Shown in pieces: positions 11,155 through 23,432 of a DNA stretch of 64,000 nucleotides (position 1 is its first letter; each line of letters opens with the position of its first letter). The stretch is from the NCBI GenBank assembly GCA_028023455.1, contig JAQFVV010000143.1, positions 2,394,001-2,458,000 on the forward strand, given 5' to 3'. The position numbers and the translations under genes were made by a program. Below the pieces are notes generated by a model. The model saw only the letters and a program-made list of their open reading frames with translations, did no database searches and had not been told where the DNA came from. This stretch comes from Epiperipatus broadwayi (Eukaryota > Onychophora > Udeonychophora > Euonychophora > Peripatidae).

Positions 11155-13240
11155 TTACTACCCTATGGATGACCTTCCTCAACGTACACAGACAATCAAT
11201 TCACTCTCGGTCCAGCAGTCACTCCCGGTAAAACAAGAGACTCATAATTGAACTAATTTATCACTGATTTGATAAGATATATACACCTATGGCTAAGTAA
11301 TTAATTATAGAACTTAACAGACTGATCTACATATATATGAAATAGTGTATGTGCAATTAAATATAGAGTTGGACAAAATGAATTCACGGACAATAAAATA
11401 TGCAAACGAGTTATAATTTTAAATATGATTAATAAAACAATAGCAAACAATAAATTAAAACATACCAAATTATATGGTGGGAACATGAAGTATAACGCTC
11501 GCAGGCGTTAGATAACTGCTGAGATTCATGTTATAATTTTCACTATAAGCGTTTAATAATGTATAATGCGGTATTGGAATTTCATGCTTATACTAATTAA
11601 TATGCCAAATTTCTAGCTCTTTTGTAGTCTACTAGATCAAGCGGAACTTTATAGCCAAAGTTATATAACTAACTATCATAACGCTCCTATGGCGTTTATT
11701 TAATACAAAGTTAATTCGAGCATGTAATTAGGCTCAGAAATACGCAGGTTAGCGTGTTAACCTAGATTAGGATGTATACTAATGCTAGATAAGCATTTAA
11801 TATAAAAGGGAGAGAAAACTGATTTATGATAGGTTTACCTATATCCCCTATGGCACATATTAAAATATTAATTAAGCAAAAGGTGCGAATGAGTCATTAT
11901 TCACGGGCTTCAGTCTCCAAAAACTCGGTTTGCCCTAAGACTGCTCAACCTGCCACGAATAAGAACATTAGTAGTTCAGGTAGTCAGATAAGCTTTATGA
12001 ATCATCTAAGTCCTTGTGCCCTAGTTCTAAAAGTGTGCTTGAACCCGAACTAAAGTGAATGAGAGTGACCTCCGCCAGCATGTCATCAAAAATCATGCAG
12101 CAAGCTGATAAGTGTACATTGCGTACTTTGTAAAGACACATCCGCAACTTATAAATATATATAACGCAATCGCGTAACATTACATTATCGTGCCTTAATA
12201 TTAGATAGCGTATATTTGCATATCTATATAATCCAGTTCTCAAATTTAGTATTTTAAATATACTATTAAGGGACTAAATTAATTAGTAACCTAGTTTAAT
12301 ATTATCACCTGCGTCTCAACATAAATAAATCTAAGGAGGATAAAGCATATTTGCGGGGTAATTACGAATAAAATATTAAAATATGCTTTGAGAATATTTC
12401 CGTGGCTAGTTCCGGTGATATACGAGTTATATATATAAATAGTTATAATTCATAACTAAAATTAAGCAAACTGCATAAAATAGCTAGATAACTGATTATT
12501 ATAATATTGATACCCAAAACTTAATCAGTAACATAATATGATCTCAAAACAGCAAGTGAGAATGAAGAATAATAATTCAATTGATTAATATTAAATTATA
12601 GTGAAGATTTGAAATTATCTTCGCAAATCGATAAGTTAAAATGATATTTAGAAATACTTGCGGTTTCGAGTCATTTGGCATATTAAATATACATATTATA
12701 TTAAAATGATAAAATCATAAAATAAATTGAATAGATTTAGAAATAGGCATAAAAAGACTGCAGAAAATTGTACATTTAAGATAGATTATTAGGAGTTTTA
12801 TAATTCAAAAGAGAATTCGAGTTTTACATTATAAAAGAGAATTTAAATTTTATAATCAGGCAAGACTTAGCATTTAATGATCTTCTTTGTAGATTTTAGT
12901 AAAGGTGTTTGATGAAAGCAGATTTAGTGAATAGCTAGCTTTTAAAAATAGAAAATGAAAGTCACAGTTTATACACAAGAGCTCTGAGAAAATTTACCGT
13001 TTAGTTGTTTCCATTGCAGCTGGTTTTGAAGCACTTGGGACGATAATAAGTTGACACTTGATGGTGATGCACAGTTAACAGAGATTTTTCCATGGGCTAC
13101 TTTTGCTGGTGATGGCGTTAGGTTTCATTGGACCAAAGCTCTCCGTTCTCCGTGAGGAGAGGCGGTGAATTACAGCCCCCACTCGACCATTTTAAGGTGA
13201 AACCAGCGTAGATTCGGTCTACAGTTCACTTAATATATAT
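11155..13240. repeat. Old dispersed repeat, first copy
   Basis: This stretch is less A/T-monotonous than its surroundings. It shares an ordered series of short blocks with 27830-30800: CCAGCAGT, ACACCTATGGCT, ACTCGGTT, GAACATT(T)AGT(A)GTTCAGGT, AGTTCTAAAA, GCTTGAACC/GCTGTCCGAACTAA and AGGACACAT/AAGACACAT. The order is kept, so the two regions look like old copies of one long element or segment. Short open frames inside it are not conserved between the copies. It has no recognised protein. Confidence 0.45.
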
Positions 13241-13870
13241 ATGATTGATCTTCTTGTTAAAATATCTTTTGAAATCTGCAAACCTGTTATTTTTTTGCAT
13301 AGCTGAACAATCCATTTTATTTTAGCCAAACATTTAATTATTCCCACTGGCAGAAAAACTCATTTCTTTATTTAGTCAAACAATTTTAGTGATAACAAAA
13401 TAATTTAGATTCTGTTTTCTTGCTTATCTTGTTGTTAACATTATATATTTCAAACAATATCCACACTATTTTAGGACTGTTTTAGGACTAGATGCGTGAC
13501 CTACATTAAATCTGTTTTACAAAATCGAATGTTATTTTGACAAAATTACCCTGTAATTAGCAGAAAACACTTTATAACCAGAGGCGGTAGAATAAATGCA
13601 GAATAACAGAAGATATGTATATGCAATTTCACTAACACAATAATAAAGTTGCTAAATAATTTAACTAAAATATTTCTTAAAATAGAAATATCTATAAAAC
13701 GAATTTACCTATCGGTAATATATATACCATTAACATAAATAATTTAGACTAAAATATTTCCTAAATTAGAAATATTTATAAAATTGATACATATCTGTAA
13801 TCTATACATATTCAATTAAATTACAGACATACTGCTCGCATATATATATATGTGATTCTGCATATATAAT
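13241..13870. other. AT-rich DNA with an imperfect internal repeat
   Basis: A block of the form AATAATTTA(G)ACTAAAATATTTC(T/C)TAAA(A/T)TAGAAATAT occurs twice (about 13653-13692 and 13739-13778). No gene was recognised. Confidence 0.4.
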
Positions 13871-13969
13871 AATTTAATGTTATTCAGATGGGTACTCTGG
13901 AAGGGTTTAAACCTGGCATATAGATAGATGTGTGGGTAACATAAGTGAAATGGGCAGATGGATGAAACT

Positions 13970-14200
13970 GACCGTTTCAACAGCAATCATCAGTTGGTCC
14001 AGATTACTATCTTCACACATATATACAATCAGTGCTCAGCTTTATATTAAGATAGACAATCTTCATACTTTAATGGACAGGCTTCAAACTACTCCAACCC
14101 ACAACTATTCAGCCATCCATTTCATTGAAAATCTGATGGTGGAATGTTCAAAGCCCACAAATTTCTTTTCCTTGAGGCAATACACATTGTGGGTTTTTTC
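13970..14200. repeat. Second partial copy of the foldback repeat family
   Basis: CATCAGTTGGTCCAGATTA, the ATCAGTGCTCAG block, TTTAATGGACAGGCTTCAA and TTCATTGAAAATCTGATG match the inner arm of the 29-kb foldback in the same order. The right end (GGCAATACACATTGTGGGTTTTT) instead resembles the right end of the MITE at 15559-15732. A 99-codon open frame over this region is explained by the repeat and is not called as a gene. Confidence 0.6.
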
Positions 14201-14239
14201 TCTTTCAATAAAAAGGAAAGAATTGAAATAATAAAACTG

Positions 14240-15555
14240 ACTGCTGAGTTGAAATATTGATAAAAGTTCTGTAAAGTGTGACATTGGTAATTAAATATGG
14301 CTGTGATAGTTACAAGAAAGAGAACTTTGAGAACAAAAATCTAATGAAAGATAAAAGTTTGAAGAAGGAATTCAGGAGGTATTCAAAGTACACATGCATA
14401 ATGAGTTTTCTGAGATATATAAAAGGGATGGGCATGAATAAAGGAGTCTTTTCCTTGGATACCAGGAAAGATGCAATGATAGTTGCTGATATTCAGATGG
14501 GCAGCTAGAATGCCTGTACATCACAGGTCTTTCCTTTCCCTTGGACACCCTTATAATGATTTAGAAGAATGAAGTCATCACCTGCCTGAAATAGAAGCAT
14601 TGTGTCAAAGCTAGAACTTAACACACAGATCACAGAGTGAAAGCCTGAGGATTATATTTATTGCCAAGGAACTATTCTACTGAACAATCTTACTGCTAAG
14701 AATTTAAACTTTGAACTCATAATATTAATTAAAGTAATCTTTGAAGATATTCCACACATCATGTAAACCATAAAAACAAAAAAATTAATGGATCATAATG
14801 AACTATAAATATGATTAATGCATCTTGAGAATTTTTTTTTCATTTATTAAAAATAAATAATGCTCTTAAAAAAAAAAAAAGAACTACAATGTGTTGTTTG
14901 TTTAAGCCTCATAAATGCATTCTCTCAGGGATTTTCTTTGTAAAATTGGAACTGTTGATACCAACACATATTACTGTATTTCAGATTTATTGTGCAGGTA
15001 TCAAGATTTATAAATAATACATTTCCTTTGTCGATTTAGTAGGGATGCCTAATAAAAATAAATGTAAATCATTAAAGGTAACAATGGGAGTGAAAGTTAG
15101 TATCTATTTTTAAGTAGTTCAAATTGTCCTTGCTTATGTTAAGACTTAGATAGATAATGTTAACCATTGCATATAAGTGCTAAAGGTTTCACAAGAATGT
15201 ATGAATTAGTTCATTATAATTAGGACAGTACTACCTGGAAATATACAACATTTACGCTAAAGCTTAAATCGTTAATATGCAATAATGTAGATTAGATGTG
15301 GGTGTGGTAGGTAAGGGATATATTCTTAACAGATATACAAACCTAATTATACAGCCGTTCACATCTATAAAAGTAGATTAGGCAGAAAACAGTACAATAT
15401 ATATATATAGTAACAAATATTGTAAATTAATGTTAATAACAAAACATTTAAATGGTTTACATCTAGCAAAAGTTTGATTAAGAAAACAAAATTCACACTA
15501 TTAATTCAAAACATGTTGTATTTACAACATCCCAAATATGCTTCTATACACATTA
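14240..15555. other. AT-rich DNA without recognised genes
   Basis: It includes a 76-codon open frame (14278-14508) of basic composition with no recognisable motif, which I treat as unsupported. No RNA gene was found. Confidence 0.4.
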
Positions 15556-15558
15556 CAA

Positions 15559-15732
15559 TATTAAAACAGGCAAAAACTCACTATATGTATAGCCACACTG
15601 CAAGCTAGAGTAATCAATGAATGCCAGAAAGCTTGTGCATAAAATCCCCATCTAATGCCTACTCATCCAATATCCCCAAACTAGTTTCTGGCTTGTGGCA
15701 ATACATATAGTGAGTTTTTGCCTGTTTTAATA
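15559..15732. mobile_element. 174-bp MITE with about 30-bp terminal inverted repeats
   Basis: The left end (TATTAAAACAGG then CAAAAACTCACTATATGTAT) is the exact or near-exact reverse complement of the right end. The internal 68 bp (15631-15698) closely match 60768-60834, yet the ends of the two elements differ. It is non-coding. Confidence 0.75.
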
Positions 15733-16010
15733 ACAGTTATAAGCAAGTATAAGAAATGGTGATCATGTGATGTTTGTTGGCTTTTTCACATTACAATATA
15801 TTTTAAAACTTAAAGAGTCCTAGCTTCTCATAGTTATTAACAATTAATTTAATGTGATATGGTATAAAATAAAACTTGGAATTCTAGATGTACATATGTG
15901 TTAGAAGGTTGTGTTGTTAGTTTTAGAAGAAGCAATAGTGATTGATCCAATATTTATATAATATTTAATTGGAAAAGAATAAATATTTTTATGCTGTTTT
16001 TCCATAAAAT

Positions 16011-16162
16011 AATAATCAGAAAATAATAAATTCTTACAGCAGCTATATAAATATCAAATTTTTTTATACATCAAATCAGGTGCTGAAAAAGGCTTTTTAT
16101 GTATATAAAAAAAATTTGATATTTATATAGCTGTTGTAAGAATTTATTATTTTCTGATTATT
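16011..16162. mobile_element. 152-bp hairpin element
   Basis: Arms at 16011-16071 and 16099-16162 are almost perfectly complementary, with a loop of about 27 bp containing AGGTGCTGAAAAAGGC. Transcribed, it would fold into a stem of about 60 bp. It is probably a foldback MITE. A microRNA precursor is less likely at this length but cannot be excluded by eye. Confidence 0.65.
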
Positions 16163-17300
16163 ATTATTATTATATAATATTTAATATAGCATAGCTAGTA
16201 AAATAAATATGGAAAGTTTAGATGAAGTATTTATATGCAAAAAAATATCAATCAATAGAAACGAGAATAGAAAGTAATTGAGAAAAGATACAAATATGTA
16301 AAAAGAAAAACAGCACAAAATGAAAATAAAATGAAAGCATCTCATTAATAAATGAAAAGTTGTGAAAAGTTATGTACAAATAGCTATGAAACATCTATGA
16401 GAATCACAAATAATAAATAAAAAAAAAATAAAAAATATCAAGGAACAATTGAAAGTGGATATGAAATACCCTATAGAAAGTATACAAGACTCATAGTTTA
16501 GAATATAAGAATATATAAGTTTTAAATGGAAAAGCTAAAAAACTTAATGATGAGAAAGTGAATTATGGGGAAAATATTATATTCAAGATTAAATGTTATA
16601 AAATATTTTAGGATCAATATTTAAAAAATTTATAAATATCAAATATATGATAGAGATTCTTAGACAGAAATAATCATTGCATAGATCAAAAGACAAATAT
16701 CAGTTCAATGCAGAAGACCAAATGCTAGAGCAAACCATAGCAATTTGTCAATGGAAAAATTTGCAATTTATATAATAAACTTTACAAGATATATCAAAAG
16801 ATTTTAGAATACTGGAAATCTAAAACCTTTTGTTAAAGATAATGAATTGTATTAGAGCAAGAAGGCAATAATTTGATCTGTTTTATTTTTTTTATCATAA
16901 GGCAAAGAAAATAAAAGATTATATAATTAAAATTTAATTCTGGAGTTTAAAAAAAAAAAAAAGACTATAACAGTACTAATAATTATGTTAATATTATTTT
17001 AATTTTTACATTAATTTCTTGTGTTTTAGAATAAAGTATGCTAGTTTTGCACTAATTATTTATATATATGTAAAAAATAAATGTACAAGACATAAAACTA
17101 AATAACTGTGTTTAGTCTAAATATTTTAAAATACAACTCATTTTCAATTAGATATTTCCCTAAAATTGTCCAATATTTGAACCAGATATTTTGAAAAAAA
17201 AGTTTTATTCATTTTTTTAAAAGAGAAAAAAAAGTACTTACTTAATTTTGAAACATATTTTCAATATGTAAATGTAAAACTGTTTGCACCTTATTTACAT
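16163..17300. other. AT-rich DNA, possibly old LINE-derived
   Basis: No clear frame. A stretch at about 16540-16700 has a layout faintly like the 3' part of the RTE-like elements elsewhere in this window, but I could not match a diagnostic motif and make no call. Confidence 0.3.
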
Positions 17301-17308
17301 ATGCTATA

Positions 17309-17845
17309 CAAGGTGTCATCAAACTATTCATAGGCTACATCTTTGCCTGTAAGATGATTTTATCTGGCCTGTGACATGTCACTTTGCTCGAATGAAAATA
17401 TTGTTATAATTATCAAATGAAGTAAAAACATTAATTTTTGATTATGTAATACAGTATTGGTTACCAGAAAATGAAACTAAAGTAACTCTACATACCAGTG
17501 CAAATGTTGTAAATTTTTCATTTTTATTTAGAAATACATTAAAATATTCTTATTTTTCCTCAAAAGACAAATAACTTTTTTTAAAATTAAAAATAGATTA
17601 AAGTTGAATGAATGAAACATTTTAAGAGATAATGGAAAGAAAATTATTTTTTGTGAAAAAATTGAAAAAATACAAAATTAAGCACAAAAATCTTATTTAT
17701 CTTGTAATTTCATAAAAGTATTCATATAATTTTATAAACTTGATCCTGAAGTTGAGTGTAGTATCTCTACTAATTAAATGGCCCATGGAGACTTACAATT
17801 TGTTATCCAATCTTTCAAAGAAAAAGTTTTATGGACTCTTGTACT
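17309..17845. mobile_element. Short non-autonomous hAT element (about 540 bp)
   Basis: The left end reads CAAGGTGTCATCAAACTATT followed by a GGCTACATCTTTGCCTG-like block, typical of animal hAT ends (CAGGGGTGTCAAACT...). ATGCTATA directly precedes it (17301-17308) and recurs at 17846-17853, fitting an 8-bp hAT target duplication. The right terminus is blurred by about four extra bases. No transposase frame remains. Confidence 0.6.
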
Positions 17846-18307
17846 ATGCTATATTATATATTTAAATCATATATTGATAAATTTAAACAATTATGAATAT
17901 TAAGATTTAGTAGGTTAAAATTATTATTGGAAAAATAAAAGTAATTTACATCAACTAATCATCAATTAATAATTCTACATTTCTGATGACTTTGTAACAT
18001 AAATAACTGTAAGTCTGTTGTTTTATCCAAAATTTAATTTATTATTAAATAGTAGATATTATAAAAGGTGATTTTGCAATGCTTTCAATAGTTTTTATAA
18101 AAGAAATTACTTTTTTAATTCCACATAAAGCATTAATGAGAAGAAGCCATGTTATTACATATACAACAAAAGGCAATAATACTAAGAGGAATATCAGAAT
18201 AATAATAAAACTATATATGAAACATTTAAGTTAATAAATATTAATGACCTTGATTAGGTAATATTTGACTTTAAAAATAATACAAGCATGTAGTATATAT
18301 ATAAATA

Positions 18308-19459
18308 CAGTGTGTTCTTGCAAAAAGCATTATTTTTGTTTTGATTATTGATAATTCAAAACAATCTCTTTGTAGCTTCCTCTATCAGAATTGTCTGTAA
18401 AAACTTTATTGAAAGCTTATGGATATCCTGAATTGAACCATGAAATTCTACTTTCATAGTCAACTTTTAATTTTAGAAAAAGTCAAAAACCAACAAGAGC
18501 TAAATGAAGAGAACAGGATGGATACTCAAGCACAATATTATCTTTATGGTCAAAAAATCATGCGGTGAGTCAGCAAGTTATTGTACAACAATCCCCAAGA
18601 GCCTTTCTTGTTAATGGTATTCAAATTGCTTGTGCAAAATTTTCGTTCATAAATGATTCAAAACCCACCCAAAAATTAGTTATCATGATCTCCAGGAATG
18701 TATTCATGGTGAATTATGAATAATAATAATAAAAATGATTAAGTGATATTCTGATTAGACTCTTTTGCATTTTTTTTGTTGTTTTCCTTCTTCTGGAAAA
18801 TTCTAATCTGCATTCTAGTGCTTAGTTGATGACATATTGAAAACACCATGTCTCATCTCTCATTATATTTGGCAAGAATTTCAAGTCCATAGTTATGGTT
18901 TCTTGCATGTCTAGAGTGCTCTATTCTGTCATATTTTTGATCATTGCTCAACAAGTGAAAAACAAAGCATGAGCATACCTTCCACTTTTTCAAATCCCCC
19001 ATTCAAATGTGATTGATATAAAGAGCAATTAGTTTGAAGGATATCAATAACATTCTGCATGTTTTCTTCATTACTAATTGTTTTTGATATGCTTGTCCAT
19101 ATATTATTTTCAATGCTCTTCCTGACCATCACAAAATCCTGAAAAATATTTAAAATATTCTTGCAACATATAGTTTCATTGCCATAAATAATTTAAATCA
19201 TTTCAAATGTTCCAGTAGCAGTTTTTCCCAATTTTAAAAAAAAAAAAATGTTAGCATGTTATTATATTATGGATGTTCTACAAAGGTATGAAACACTGCC
19301 ACATTTGACATTATAACTCATGAGTCAGATGCATTAACACTTTAAAATTTTTGTGGAGAATAGCTAAACTATGTAACTACATAACACATATATAGAATCA
19401 CAGATGAGCTACAGACAGCTTAGAGAGAGAACTAATTATCTTTTCATTGGAATCTATTG
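18308..19459 (-). pseudogene. Mariner transposase, degenerate copy with both ends
   Basis: Read on the minus strand, a decayed mariner protein is visible. The N-terminal 'LGKTATE-F-MI--VYG' helix-turn-helix block is at about 19240-19160. RDETWCFQY, equal to the GDETW catalytic Asp block, is at about 18850. NIVLEYPSCSLHLAL, equal to the NITVLEHPPYSPDLAP block, is at about 18530-18490. Mariner transposases cut and paste DNA between inverted repeats at TA sites. TA flanks both proposed ends (18306-18307 and 19460-19461), and the left end resembles the end of the second copy at 22042. Length is 1152 bp against about 1.3 kb for intact relatives. Several frameshifts and stops are present, and the HHDN catalytic block is altered, so it is inactive. 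Confidence 0.75.
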
Positions 19460-19461
19460 TA

Positions 19462-21560
19462 CATATATAAGCAGTGATTGTACAAGTCTTAGGGTAGGGA
19501 ATTAACAATATACATCAATGTAATTTTTTTTAATTGCATTTAAAAAGATTCACAAAATTTTTAATTTATAGGTAATGTTATTTCTAATTTTTTTTTTTTT
19601 TTTAAAAATTGATAATTATATATACAGTGTATATATGAATCACATATATATTTTTTTAAAGTATCAGCTTAATGTTTTACAATGCAGATAAATATTTTAA
19701 AAATTTAAATTTACCAATTGTTTTATAATTAAAAATAGTTAAAAAGCACACACATATGTGTAATTGGATACATTATATATATAATCTATAAGAAATAATT
19801 CAAAATAATATAGATATATTATTTATTTTAATACATATGTAAAGACAAATGCTGAATATATAAAATAGTGGATGTTATGGTTAAATGCATTTCTATTAGT
19901 TTATAGGGCACAGAAGATTAATAATAAGTATTCCTTTAATTTTAATAAGTGTAACTATGATGTCCTTAGAATAGAAAAATTTCTCAATAATCACCTGATT
20001 TATTTTATTGATGTTTTATGCATGTGATTGAATAGATGTCATCTTTTCTATACATATGCAGGAATATCAATAATCTTGGCACAAAGCAAACAGAAATATC
20101 ATAAGTTGTACACACAAGTTAGTTGTTAGAGATCTATATATATATTAAACTTAAATGAATGTAAACAATATATAACAAGATATACGGATTATAGAAATAG
20201 AGAAAAAATTTCCATACAACAAGAATATTTAAATACTGTTATATATATATATATCTTAAAAGCATTTGTTTATCTCACATTGAATGATAATTTGGGTTAA
20301 TAAAAGTCTTTTATTTGCATATGACTCCCCTTTTTTTTCTATTAATTACATTTATTTTTAGAATTATTATATCATACTTCTTAACTTTCACAGTATAGGC
20401 TTGACTTTAACAGTAATTTTGATTATATAAAATAGAATATATGGTTTACACAATTTTTTTTTTTATTACTTACTTGTCATACAATAATTTGATTATGAAT
20501 TTATTAATATATTTAACTACAAAAAAAATGAATTTATAAAAGTATAGATCGACCAGTATATTTATTAAAAGAAAGTGCTTATTCCAAAATTATTTACTGT
20601 TGTAGTATATAAAATGAATATAAATAAAATAATGATACCAATTAAAGTTTTTGTTTAATAAAATGTATTAATCTAGATAATAAATTGATCTGATTTTATT
20701 TAAAGGTTTTTGAAATCAGTTTAGATTTAAAAGTACATAATATATATGAGCACTTTGGAACCTTAAGAAAAACAAATGTTCCTTTGGAATTTATCTGGGA
20801 TTTTTTTAAACTTTTTTCACTAATAACCAATCACAAATATATATATGTGGAGAATTAGACAATGGATAAAAAGTTACAAACCAAAGAAAAAATTGGAATC
20901 AGAATTGATGTGCATATAATTCAAGTTGGAAATATCATTGTCACAATTGTTACTGAGAAATAAATGATACCACATTAGTAATAAATATATAAAAAAAAAC
21001 TAACCGTTAGGCTTTTTAAAAAAAAATTATAAGTGATAATGGTGATGGTAAAAAAAGTGTAATAGTTTTTAAATTTGTCCATGAACAATGTAAAAGAAAA
21101 AGTGAAGTTATTTTTCATTAATTTATGCAATAAATAAAAGTATAACCCATACTGAAAACTGGAAATTATTATTTGTTAAATAAACAATGCAATCATATAT
21201 AATCAAGCTTACTATCAATATGGCTACAGTTGTTGATTGTGAAAGAATTTGATAAAGTGATATGTGCATATAAATCAATGAAAGACTATTGCTCTCCTTC
21301 AGATGATTATTATTTATAATAAAAAAATAAAACACTATGAACCATGTTGAACTCTTTAAATATTGATCTGTGATGGAATATGTATAAGGGTTTATTCTGA
21401 AATTCTCTAATATAAAAAACAATATTTTATAAATTAACAGTATGAATTTTGTGTACCTATTAGATGTAAATTCTTTTAAATAGTTATAAATATTAAATTT
21501 ATTAATATATATATAAAGTATATCCCAGTGAAAAGATAACTGATTCTTCAATCTATCGGC
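19462..21560. other. AT-rich DNA without recognised genes
   Basis: Long A/T tracts. A 142-codon minus-strand open frame begins at 21551 and ends at 21123. It is made mostly of Ile/Tyr/Asn/Phe/Leu, shows no family motif and begins beside a mariner fragment, so I do not call it. Confidence 0.45.
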
Positions 21561-21689
21561 AGCACCATTTCTGAATCAACAAGTCTTATGTAGCAACAGT
21601 TCAGTTATTTACCATAAAAATTTTAAGGAAGTAGTATGTCTGGATCACAAGTTACGACATAAAAGTGACAGTAAGTTTTGAATTTCCAG

Positions 21690-22042
21690 AGATTGTCTTT
21701 AATGCTCTCTCTGATCAGGACATCTTGAAAAATGCTTGAAAACATTCTAGTGACTTGACTTCACTGCCATACACATTTTGAATCACTTCAAACATTTCAG
21801 TAGCAGTTTTGCCCAATTTAAAACAAAATTTAATGTTAGTATATTGTTCCATCATGGGTTAAGGTAAGAAGTCAATCACATTTCATATCATAACTCACAA
21901 TCCAGATAAACTAGCACTTTCTAAAAAAATTTTGGCAAATAGTTCATTATTGTTGCTACAGAACATATATGAATTCAAAGTAGTGGTGCAGAAGACAACT
22001 TGAGAGAAAAAAACAATCAGCTTTTCATTAGGACACATTCTG
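21690..22042 (-). pseudogene. Truncated mariner, N-terminal part only
   Basis: On the minus strand this copy keeps the element end (TGTCCTAATGAAAAGC near 22042, with TA at 22043-22044), the untranslated leader and the start of the transposase. MMEQ is followed by KLGKTATEMFEVIQNVYG, the helix-turn-helix block that binds the inverted repeats in this mariner group. The match to the copy at 18308-19459 runs from the end through the first roughly 60 residues and fades near 21690. The catalytic domain is absent. It is a 5' fragment of the same family, about 2.6 kb from the fuller copy and in the same orientation. Confidence 0.75.
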
Positions 22043-22044
22043 TA

Positions 22045-22942
22045 CATATCATATTTGTTTGTCACATTTGATCAATTAAACTAAAAAATTTTCTTTTACA
22101 TTAAAAAAAAAAAATAGTTCTATTACAAAAAATTCTATTACAAAATTTTGTCAAAGGTTAATTTTAATTAATGTAATCTGACTATAATCAAATATTACAT
22201 GATTATAAAATGTATATGTGTATATACATTGAATAGTTATATCAATGTTTTTATTACGATTTATGTAAAGAGTCAGAGAAAATTTGCACATATTTAAGCA
22301 ATATATATATATATAAATCACTAATATTGCTAATCCACCTTAGATTTATATATTTTTTTTTATAGAATAAATGTAAACAATATAGCCAGCTTCCTATAAT
22401 TAATAAATAAATATTTAGGAAGAAGTTTTACTATATAAAATTAACATTAACAAAATTAATATAATGAATCTATTTTAGTTCCCCTTTTTTATATATATAA
22501 GATGAATATAGTTATAAAAAATATCTGACATTTCCAAAAGACTGAGATTTTAAGCAGGACTATTTGAAAACTAATTAGTAATGTATTAATTCATTTTTCT
22601 ATTAAATAAAAAAAAAGTTTAATTATCAAAAAAAAAAATGTTATTTACAAATAAAAATATAAAATTATATTTAATATTTCTGAATGATATTATGGTAAGG
22701 ACATGCAGGTTCAATTTGTTCTTTTTTTTTTATGAAAAACATTAAGTAACCTAAAAAGAATGTTAGAAATAAGTTTAACTATTTTTAATGAAACAGTTTA
22801 ACAGCTATTTTTAATAAAACCCTTTAACAACTAATAATTCAAATAATATCAGATAAATAATAAATTACAAAAATGTATTGATGATAATAGTATTTTATTC
22901 AAATAGTAAACATTAATAAATATAAATACAACTTGATTACTA
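22045..22942. other. AT-rich DNA without recognised genes
   Basis: Low-complexity A/T sequence only. Confidence 0.45.
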
Positions 22943-22944
22943 TA

Positions 22945-23310
22945 CACCTGGGTCTCCTTTTATGCGGTAGATAGTTCCTCAGAAAATGCGCACAAAAAAA
23001 ATCGCACACAAATAAACGTAACTTACCTTGAAAAATGAGGGATAGGTTTTGTAATTTCGGAAAACGGCATAAAAGCAAAGCAACAAGGAAAAATTACTTT
23101 AAAATTCACATTAAAAAAATAAGGAAATAAAGTATGACTAATAAAAAATTTCAAATATTTGAAAAAAAAAAAAAAAATAGAAGACAAACTTTTTTTACTA
23201 ACTACAGTATTTAATTTTACATTTTTTCATATATATTTTAATCATTACTGCTATTTGACAATATGCGTTCATTTGTGAACCAGTAAGAAATCAGATTCGT
23301 GACATGATGT
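22945..23310 (-). mobile_element. Truncated pogo/Tigger-like element (one end only)
   Basis: CACCTGGGTCTC follows a TA at 22943-22944, and the next roughly 365 bp match the right portion of the 3371-4657 element in reverse orientation (AAAATGCGC, AACGTAACTTACCTTGAAAAA, TATGACTAATAAAAAATTTCAAAT). Homology ends near 23310, where a different dispersed repeat begins. The second terminal repeat is missing. Confidence 0.75.
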
Positions 23311-23432
23311 ACTTTTATATACGAATAGGTGAAGCTGAAGTGATTAGATCTAAGCATGTGAAGCTATTCAATACTTCACTAATTAAGTCCACAATTCTTA
23401 TTATACATTAATACTCGCGAAATCTATTATAA
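23311..23432. repeat. Dispersed repeat, family shared with 36.8-37.2 kb and 52.2 kb
   Basis: AATAGGTGAAGCTGAAG-GATTA-ATCT-AG recurs at about 52218-52252. The second half (CTTCACTAATTAAGTCCAC...ACTCGCGAAATCT) is the reverse complement of 36959-37030 with substitutions. No coding content. Confidence 0.6.

Noticed and set aside
13932-14231. 99-codon open frame
   Set aside because: Most of it lies in the dispersed foldback-family repeat, whose other copies do not keep this frame.
16440-16870. Fourth RTE-like LINE copy
   Set aside because: Only a vague resemblance to the 3' domain. None of the KKGD, DYEKAFDS or FADD boxes could be found.
21123-21551. 142-codon open frame on the minus strand, the longest in the window
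   Set aside because: Composition is Ile/Tyr/Asn/Phe/Leu as expected from A/T-rich DNA, no motif was seen, and it begins beside a truncated mariner.
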